Source: Drechslerella dactyloides (taxonomy: Eukaryota; Ascomycota; Orbiliomycetes; Orbiliales; Orbiliaceae). From it: a stretch of DNA of 64,000 bases. Both the position numbers and the translations under genes were made by a program. The DNA lies in NCBI GenBank assembly GCA_020064725.1, contig JAGTWJ010000002.1:4774001-4838000 (forward strand), given 5' to 3'. Within the stretch, counting starts at the first letter, position 1. The number at the start of each line of letters is the position of its first letter. Shown piece by piece: positions 57,528-64,000 of the stretch. The notes beneath the pieces are model-generated. The model was not told the DNA's origin, did no database searches, and worked only from the letters and a program-made list of their open reading frames with translations.

Positions 57528-58739
57528 ATGGAGTCGAATCGTCAATCTGCGAATGGGTCCGCGCCGCCCACAAAGCCGCCCGACGACACCGCTGTCGCGA
57601 GCATCTCGCCGTCGATAACCCCGCGACACCGGCCGACCTTCGCCCAGCCCCTCCTGCAGCCCGCGCGCTCCGAGAAACTGCAATGGCGACTGCCAAAGCC
57701 GTTCCACCACCACCAGCTGATAGGCTGCTCCCGCGCGGCCTGGCACACCTCCTTCCTCGTGCCCTCCCTCAACATCGTCCTCGACGCCGGCCTGATCATC
57801 GACAACTCGCGGCCGCAAAACGTCTTCATCACCCACGGCCACTCGGACCACTCCTACCATGTCCTCACCTACTGCCGCCGCATCGCCGTCCCGGACATCT
57901 ATGTGCCCGCGCAGACGGCCAAGTTCCTCGACGACTACATCATGAGCGGCAAGTGTCTGAATCTCGGCGTCGCCTGCAAAAGCTACCACAACTTTGACGC
58001 TGACGGCAACAAACTCCCCGACACCTCCCTCCCCCGTATCGACGGCGACGGCGACGGCGACGGCAACGCCGCCGACACCGACGACGAAGGCGAAGGAGAA
58101 AGCGAAGGTGAAGGCCACGTCCTCATGCCGACCCACAACATCATCCCCGTCAACCCGGACTCACCGACAACATACCCCCTCAAAACCAACCCGTCCGTCC
58201 TCGTCTCCATCCTCCCGCGCCACCACACCGTCCCCTCCGTCGGCTTCCTCTTCACGCAGACCTCCAACCGCCTGAAACCAGCCTACCGCACCCTCCCCGG
58301 CCAACAGATAAAGCAGCTCCGCGAAACGGGCGTCGAAATAACATACCTCCACCACAGCCCCATCCTCGCCTTCCTCGGCGACGGCGACCACACAAGCCTG
58401 CTGGACGACCCGGAATGGCTTGTCGGCAACGAGGAAAAGGGAATCTCGCACTGTCCCGTCGTTATTACTGAGTGCAGCTTTCTGGTAGAGCGGCATCGGC
58501 GGCAGGCGCATAAGACGCTGCATACGCTGTGGGCGAATTTGGAGCCGCTTGTGCGCCGCCATCCGCGGACGACGTGGGTGTTGATCCATTTCAGCAAGCG
58601 GTATAGCGCGTCGGAGATTGTGGCGTTTTTCGAGGCATTGGCGGATAGGGAGGAGGGGTGTCCGCCGAATATTGTCGTGTGGGTGGACGCTGGCGGCGAG
58701 CTTGTGCCGGCGAAGCAGGCGGCGAAAGGGAAGGGTTGA
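57528..58739 (+). CDS. RNase Z-like metallo-beta-lactamase-fold protein
   Basis: Intronless, 403 aa, ATG at 57528. After a ~45-residue polar leader, the core starts at LPKPFHHHQLIGCSRAAWHT. The strand NIVLDAGLIIDNSRPQNVFI leads to the metal-binding motif THGHSDH (HxHxDH), which with later His residues binds two zinc ions. Further elements fitting short-form tRNase Z are the segments with VSILPRHHTVPSVGFLFTQ, ITYLHHSPILAFLGDGDHT and VVITECSFL, then LIHFSKRYSASEIVAFFEAL, the conserved C-terminal His strand and helix. A Gly/Asp/Glu-rich insert sits at about residues 165-185. Known RNase Z enzymes cut the 3' trailer of pre-tRNA; this protein is more divergent and could be another metal hydrolase of that clan. 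GC-rich like the Emw1 gene. Confidence 0.82.
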   Translation: MESNRQSANGSAPPTKPPDDTAVASISPSITPRHRPTFAQPLLQPARSEKLQWRLPKPFHHHQLIGCSRAAWHTSFLVPSLNIVLDAGLIIDNSRPQNVFITHGHSDHSYHVLTYCRRIAVPDIYVPAQTAKFLDDYIMSGKCLNLGVACKSYHNFDADGNKLPDTSLPRIDGDGDGDGNAADTDDEGEGESEGEGHVLMPTHNIIPVNPDSPTTYPLKTNPSVLVSILPRHHTVPSVGFLFTQTSNRLKPAYRTLPGQQIKQLRETGVEITYLHHSPILAFLGDGDHTSLLDDPEWLVGNEEKGISHCPVVITECSFLVERHRRQAHKTLHTLWANLEPLVRRHPRTTWVLIHFSKRYSASEIVAFFEALADREEGCPPNIVVWVDAGGELVPAKQAAKGKG

Positions 58740-59440
58740 ATGGGTGTTATCGTGACTTTGTCATTCAGCAGGAGTTCTTGGGGGTTCTGATATATATATT
58801 TATGCATGTAGATATCTGTTTGTGCGTATGGTGGTGCACTTTCCCGTAGCGTACTCGAGCAGGTGTAGAATTCGCCACATCAACACTGTCTGCTGTTGTA
58901 TAATACAAGTCGGTATTGCGGGTGTAGGATTGAGTGTATTATGCTTCGGTAATAGCAAGCAGAGCGTGGAATCTTCTGTGTGAGGGTTCACGGTTTTCTC
59001 AATTGATCAAGAATGCGCTGGAAGTCCCATCTAATTCTGAAGTTCTCATGATTGTATAACGATGACTCTGAACTGCAACACACACTAACCTCGACGCCTC
59101 CCTCCTCATTCATCCATCTCCACCAGATCCATCTCCTGGTTCGAAGTTCTAATCTTGCCGTACGCCTCTACTCCTGCTCTCGTTCTCGCTCCTCAGTCAG
59201 TACGTACAAGCACACCCCATAAAACCACTGCCCGTCCTCCCGTCCCGCCGCTCCCTTCAAATCGCACCATCATCACCTCCTCGGAGATTATCTTTCGTCT
59301 ACTCCATCCCTGTGGTTGATGCAGTGCTAAAGCCTCCTTATCCACAGCTATCAACCTTCATCGACAGTTTCAGTGTAAGCATCGCAGCTATGGGAAATGG
59401 ATAGAAGAGCAAAGCTGACCTGCTATTCGAACGAGTCAGC
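58740..59440. other. Intergenic region between the RNase Z-like gene and the orphan gene
   Basis: About 700 bp with no gene. The last ~300 bases are C/T-rich with ATCACC- and CTCC-type tracts, as in a fungal promoter and leader. Confidence 0.5.
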
Positions 59441-60275
59441 ATGGGCAAACGCAAGAATCAAGCCGCGGCTCACCGGGGTCGCTATCGCTACCCCATCGCC
59501 AATGTCACCTGCGGCGATGCGATCCGCATCGAAAATGCGAGACTCTTCATCTACTCGCTTGAAGAGGTGCCGTGTCTCGAGATTCGCTACGGGGGGGACA
59601 CGCCGGACAGCCGAGGCATGTTCTCGTTCTCCAGAGCCAGCGTGCGCCAACTCCAGGGTGGTACGTAACCTATTTTTTTTTAAAAAACCACACCAGTCGT
59701 AAACCGAGCTCGACCTTTTCATTCGGATGAACTATACATGCCCTAACATAAATTCGAACAATGTAGCGAGGATCGGGCTCGTGGCCGGAGCTGTAGCTCA
59801 TAACGCGCTGGAGCAGGTCACTCATGCTGACCACGTCAAGTCGTGGGTCTGGGTGCACCAATCGATGTCCAGCTCGGCTTTCCCACAAGCTACCGCTGGC
59901 GACTTGCACGGAGAATGGCAGCTGGATCTCAAGCCCCTCGAACTTCTTGTACCCCTGAAGAGATTAGGGTACAAGACGGGTGGCTGGACATGTCGACTCC
60001 TGCGCGAGTTTTCGTTCACACAACCTCCAATTGCAGGATGTATCGAATTCGAAGACGGATATGAAGAAGAGCTTGGCACGACCCGGCTTTTCAACATTAC
60101 TCTCCCGGAGAATATGGATCCGGCAGATAAACGGCGATTTGAAGCTTGGTGTTTCATGCTTGATGGGGATGACGTCGGTACGACTGATGCGCCAACACAG
60201 GAGACCCGCCTCGAGGCAGACCTTGTTGTTGGTGCTGGTGCGGGTGATGCTGTTGAGATCGATGCGGCTATTTGA
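59441..60275 (+). CDS. Orphan protein of unknown function (two exons)
   Basis: Exons 59441-59660 and 59767-60275 give 242 aa; intron 106 nt (GTACGT...GTAG). The start MGKRKNQAAAHRGRYRYPIA is basic. The rest mixes short beta-prone stretches (GDAIRIENARLFIYSLEEVP; WQLDLKPLELLVPLKRLG; TTRLFNITLPENM), suggesting a folded globular domain. The junction reads QGARIGLVAGAVAHNALEQV. No signal peptide, membrane segment or motif I recognise. The C-terminus is Ala/Val-rich and could be extended by an unseen exon. Confidence 0.6.
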
Positions 60276-60658
60276 CGATGCGATCAAAATGTCTCTTCGG
60301 AAAATGGAAAGCTGATAGTAATAATATGAAGCGGCTGTCTAATGGCTCCAAAATGAACTTCTGGATGCCCGCTTATGGCGAAGACTGCATGATCTGCGAT
60401 GGAGTTTCTGTGCTCATCTACTTGCGACGTCGCTCGAGGGTAGAGATGAGGTTTTCTTGTTATTCTGAATACATAGGCTTATAAGGCAGGAATCAAAAAA
60501 AGGGCTTTAATTAACACGCTTTAGTAACTTTTGACATAAATTCGAGCTCGCCCAGAAGCGGAAAGAAAGATCCAATTATGAACGGGAAAAGTCGTCGGAA
60601 TGTGCTTTCATGAATTCAGCTGTCGTTGTAGGGGACTTGTGGAAATTGTAACCGAATG
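60276..60658. other. Intergenic region, nothing seen
   Basis: About 380 bp with the 3' UTR of the preceding gene and no other supported feature. Confidence 0.45.
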
Positions 60659-61473
60659 TTAAGGTTGCTTTTTGTCGTCCTTGGTGGAGGCGGACATGGG
60701 GCTCCAGATCTTGCTCTTGTGAGGATGTTTTATCCACGTCTTCCTGTCTTCCTCTAATTCAGCTTGCAGATGATTGGCTATCACACTGACGATTTCCGCC
60801 ATTTGGTATTGTAAGAATCAAAAGGCGAGTGAAATTCTGATCACAAAATATTAGTTGAAGAAGGCTAAATGTTGGCTATTCAAGAACATACTCTGGTTTC
60901 TGCAAGGATTTCTCTTAATTCAACTGAAGTCTGGGTCTGGCCAAGGACATCATCTTCCTTGGATTCAACGGGGCTGCGTCCGTCGTTTTGAGCCAGCTCG
61001 TTGATTTGGTGAGCCTGGTTTTCTCTCTCCGCGGAGACTGCCTGGACTGGTGCACGATGGTTCAATCCTTGAGCTCGGAAAGTTGTCGATGGCGAGAGCT
61101 CTAACATGGAACATTAGTTACTATCTCGTGTGAAAGTGTCAATGGTTCATCTTACTCGGATGTCTGCTGCCGCCCATCTGTTCTTCAATCCCTCATTCTT
61201 CCAAGGTCTAGGGCTTATGAGCCAGGAAGCTCAAGATCTTTGAGTGGCGAAAGTGGTCTTTCTCCCAGACGTCGGGTAGGAGCTGGCAGCTATATTGGAA
61301 GAATTCGTACTGCCCACGATGCTCACGAATGTTATGCAACAGGCTCTCCGGCCGATAGGATCCAACAATCAGGCCTTCTGGTGAACGGAAACCAGCCAGG
61401 TTTCCTAGCGGGGAGCATTAGTTGCGGGTCTGATCGCTATCGACCGGAGAGCCTGTGTGAAGTTCGTGAGCAT
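60659..61473 (-). pseudogene. Broken gene: coding blocks in clashing frames
   Basis: On the minus strand: block A from ATG 61473 (MLTNFTQALRSIAIRPATNA) to a stop at 61407; block B, about 61407-61208 (NLAGFRSPEGLIVGSYRPES, then LHNIREHRGQYEFFQYSCQL) to a stop; block C, about 61213-61157 (PRPWKNEGLKNRWAAADIR), ending at a GTAAGA donor; block D, 61100-60892 after a TTAG acceptor (LSPSTTFRAQGLNHRAPVQA), ending at a GTATGT donor; block E, 60802-60659 (MAEIVSVIANHLQAELEEDR...). Splice signals look intact but the frames of A/B, B/C, C/D and D/E do not join. The simplest reading is one gene with several indels. A smaller alternative gene joining 61177-61156, 61100-60892 and 60836-60759 (102 aa) is in phase but less convincing. 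Family unknown. Confidence 0.45.
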
Positions 61474-62304
61474 CGTGGAAGCTGGATTGGAGGAGCGGGG
61501 GTGGATGGAGGAGAGGAAGGACAGACAGAGAGAGAGGAGAGAAGGGGAGAGCGGTGACCCGAGAATTTATAGGAGACGCAGGAGCCCACGGCGTACTCTG
61601 CCGAATTCTGGTGTATTAATATATTTTGATGCTGTTTATTATAAGATTGACTGCTGTGATTGTTCTACGAAGAGAATACACGTCAGAAAGTGATCGTCCG
61701 AATTGTCTGGGATTTATGCCTGGGAGATCTGCAAGGCACCTTTTTTAAAACAAATCCCAATATATCAAGTTTTTGTCTTACCTTCATGAGGAGCAAATTC
61801 ACGTGTTTATGTATTTTAATACTTTCAATTCTGTGCAGTTCTTTAATTTGCCCACGCAGACAGCCGGCATGGCATCACCATTTTGTTTCCTGTGGACCTT
61901 TCGTGTAATCAGGACTTAGTATGACCTGTCAGACCGGCAGAGCAAACGGCCACTCGAATAGTATGAGCTCACACGCCTTCTTTGTTGATGAGACTCTACG
62001 CTCCATTTCGTGTATAATATAGCGACGCCGATGTCTGCTTTCTAGACGTACCATGTGCGCTCTTTAGTCATCGACCGATACATGATATTTTGCTCCACTG
62101 AGATACGTTACTAGCTCTTTTTCACCTTCACGCGTCATCGGAGAAACCGTACTGCATACATCAGTCTTCGCCAGCACCATCAGCCCCACTATCGTACCGT
62201 AAGTGCATAATTATATATCATCCAGGATTATTCCGGTGGTCATTCTTACTCACCTCTGCGTCGGACCCTGATCTATCTATAGTGATAAATCTAAATATCT
62301 TCAG
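61474..62304. other. Intergenic region with a probable 5' UTR intron of the next gene
   Basis: About 830 bp without a supported gene. Near its right end GTAAGT (about 62201) and CTTCAG (ending 62304) could define a 5' UTR intron of the PD-(D/E)XK-like gene. Confidence 0.4.
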
Positions 62305-63547
62305 ATCGCGCAGCAGTTGGCAGGCAGCCACGATGTCTTCAACGTCAGGACATGCGATACACTCATCGAGTGCAGCCGACTCTCAGGTAGGGTTAGAAAA
62401 CGCCAGAGATCCGAAAGCCTCGCATCGCCCAGTAAAGCAAGCCTTCTCGATGAGTTCATGCGTCTGCATCCTGAAATGTCCTCGGACATTCAGGAAAAAA
62501 TCCAAAAGTTTTTGGAAAAACAGCAGGCGATACAAATCTCTTCTCTTACAATAAGAAATATCATCGAGCGATTCTCCCTGAATACGGAGGTATCGGTACT
62601 CCCACCGGAAACCTCCGTTCTCTGGGACATCGAGAAGGAAATGCCGGCTGATCTTCTCGATAACTTTACCATACCACCTTCGGCCCTACGAGCCTTCCAA
62701 GCGAAGTACATGAAGATCGCAGACAGGGGCTCCGAAGAAATCTGTCGCATATTGGTAGATGTCATTATCATCGAAGCTATATACCTCTATGTAAGCAATC
62801 TCTCTCACAACGTTACAATACTCCAGATCCCCTGGCGGCATGCTGATACGTCCGAGATTAAAGCACGCGACCGTACAAAAAGCGATGGAGGCCCCGCCAC
62901 GCGCAAAGACTCAACCCGGGGGGTCGATCGTTAGACGATCGAACCGGACAAAAGCAGCATCTGAACAAGTAATTGCTGAAAGCAAGACCTCAGCAGACGC
63001 ATTTGAGGTGGTCACGGATGAAATTACTCGCTTCCGAAAGCTTCAGAAAACGTGGCTTACACTTGTTGGCGAAGTCGCAATCGAATATGAGAATGAAGGA
63101 AGGGAGACCATTTATCGAGGCAGATTGGACTACTGCGTCGCGATCCAAATAAGAGGCCGCGAAGGCCAGAGCCATGGACAATCCCTTCCAGAACCAACAC
63201 CAGGTGAGGTCATCGGAAGAGGAGGATCGAGAAGGCCACTGTTCTCAGTCTTAGCCGTCGTCGAAGCTAAAACAGAGAGAACGTTGGCTGAAGCGCGGGC
63301 CCAGCTTTTGGGCTATCTCGCGGTGCTGCATGAATCACGGAAGAGAAGAAAACGAGCAGATACGTCCGTAAATGGAATCGCCACGGATGGTCTCACCTGG
63401 ATCGCTTATAAAATAAATCATAAAGGAACGGTTAGTCATCAAGCTTTCCTCGGCGGACCTTATCGTCTGTATCACTGTTCCCTAATCCTAGATGTGCATA
63501 GGTCACGACTTCGGACCCGTTCAATATTCGATCCGAGAAGGGCTTAG
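62305..63547 (+). CDS. PD-(D/E)XK nuclease-like protein, 5' end uncertain or frameshifted
   Basis: Two exons: up to 62790, then 62864-63547 (intron 73 nt, GTAAGC, CTGAT branch, AAAG). The main frame reads RVRKRQRSESLASPSKASLL through LLDNFTIPPSALRAFQAKYM to EAIYLY, then HATVQKAMEAPPRAKTQPGG and a C-terminal domain. That domain has GRLDYCVAIQ (the Asp), SVLAVVEAKTER (the E-x-K), AEARAQLLGYLAVLHE and GLTWIAYKINHKG, the pattern of PD-(D/E)XK nuclease-like proteins that are abundant in some fungi. The only fitting start, ATG 62333 (MSSTSGHAIHSSSAADSQ), is in a different frame from the body, with the break near 62390. Either one indel damages the gene (or assembly), or the true start lies elsewhere. 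Nuclease activity is inferred from pattern only. Confidence 0.6.
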
Positions 63548-64000
63548 CAAACCTAATCCGGGTACTGGTGTATCTGTTTACGGAAGGTGTCAAAATGTCA
63601 ACACCGAACAGTTCTCCAACAGAGGGTACTCCTGACCCGGACATCTTTCCCGGAGAGGGTCCCTCGACGATCGAAGAGAGGGAAGAAGAGAGAGAATAAA
63701 GATCTTAAGAGAATAAGGAGAAGAAGAGGTGTGAAAATGAAGGAGCGCCTCCCGGATCCTGCCATTTTAGCTATTTATACATATTTTGACATCGTAGCAT
63801 AGCTACAGTCATGCGAGCCTACGGTAATGGAAACGGAGTATCATGCGTTGATACAATGTCCCGCTTATGGAGAGATAAGGAAGAGGTTGAAATCTAATAT
63901 TTATTATAATCGTAAGTGGCTGGTTGTTTTTGAAGCTGATTCGTTCAAAATCCCTACCAAGCCTAGTAATTCCACAAAATTACTAACTACTACCAAATTT
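63548..64000. other. Right-edge stretch after the PD-(D/E)XK-like gene
   Basis: About 450 bp, purine-rich at 63650-63740 and AT-rich beyond. No gene seen; it presumably holds the 3' UTR. Confidence 0.45.

Overview
This is nuclear chromosomal DNA of a filamentous fungus, most likely an ascomycete (Pezizomycotina). Introns are mostly 50-110 nt, with GTRNGT donors, CTAAC/CTGAC-type branch sites a short way before the acceptor, and YAG acceptors. The housekeeping set (Gpi16, ZNF830, Bye1, Tsr2, Dbf4, Emw1/TTC27, a GT25 glycosyltransferase, an RNase Z-like protein) is eukaryotic and fungal in make-up. The lineage below that level cannot be fixed from the sequence. I saw no convincing tRNA or rRNA gene, CRISPR array, bacterial operon or intact transposon.

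Layout. 0.4-1.4 kb: a spliced fungal HNH-nuclease-like gene. 1.8-9.5 kb: a compact housekeeping block with Gpi16 (+), ZNF830-like (-) and a Bye1-like PHD/TFIIS/SPOC factor (+). 9.5-12.7 kb: empty. 12.7-23.1 kb: an F-box-like gene (+), then a run of minus-strand genes: Tsr2, an SMP-domain (LEA-like) protein, a large alpha/beta hydrolase with 12 inferred exons, a 2-oxoglutarate/Fe(II) oxygenase and a two-TM membrane protein. 23-29.8 kb: gene-poor, with two very small spliced genes and one decayed gene. 29.8-32 kb: Dbf4. 32-41 kb: a gene desert with one small proline-rich secreted protein. 41-46.3 kb: two orphan genes, one with a His-rich tail and one F-box-like. 48.3-58.7 kb: a second conserved block with GT25, Emw1/TTC27, an RNase H-fold protein (-), a small spliced gene (-) and an RNase Z-like protein. 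59.4-64 kb: an orphan gene, a minus-strand gene remnant with coding blocks in clashing frames, and a PD-(D/E)XK-like gene whose 5' end is out of frame.

The genes are independently transcribed units and form no obvious pathway or biosynthetic cluster. Gpi16 and GT25 act in the secretory pathway, and Emw1/TTC27 is linked to cell-wall maintenance. Tsr2 and RNase Z-like act in ribosome and RNA maturation. Bye1 and Dbf4 act in the nucleus. No gene here can be called horizontally acquired from sequence alone, but the HNH, RNase H-like and PD-(D/E)XK-like genes are of accessory type.

The most unusual feature is in the alpha/beta hydrolase gene. My exon reconstruction requires two 3-nt microexons, one of which supplies part of the oxyanion-hole HGG motif. 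A 12-nt microexon in the neighbouring oxygenase restores the conserved D-x-H-E-A-I-D stretch. Splice structures were built by hand from splice signals, reading phase and family conservation; none is backed by transcripts.
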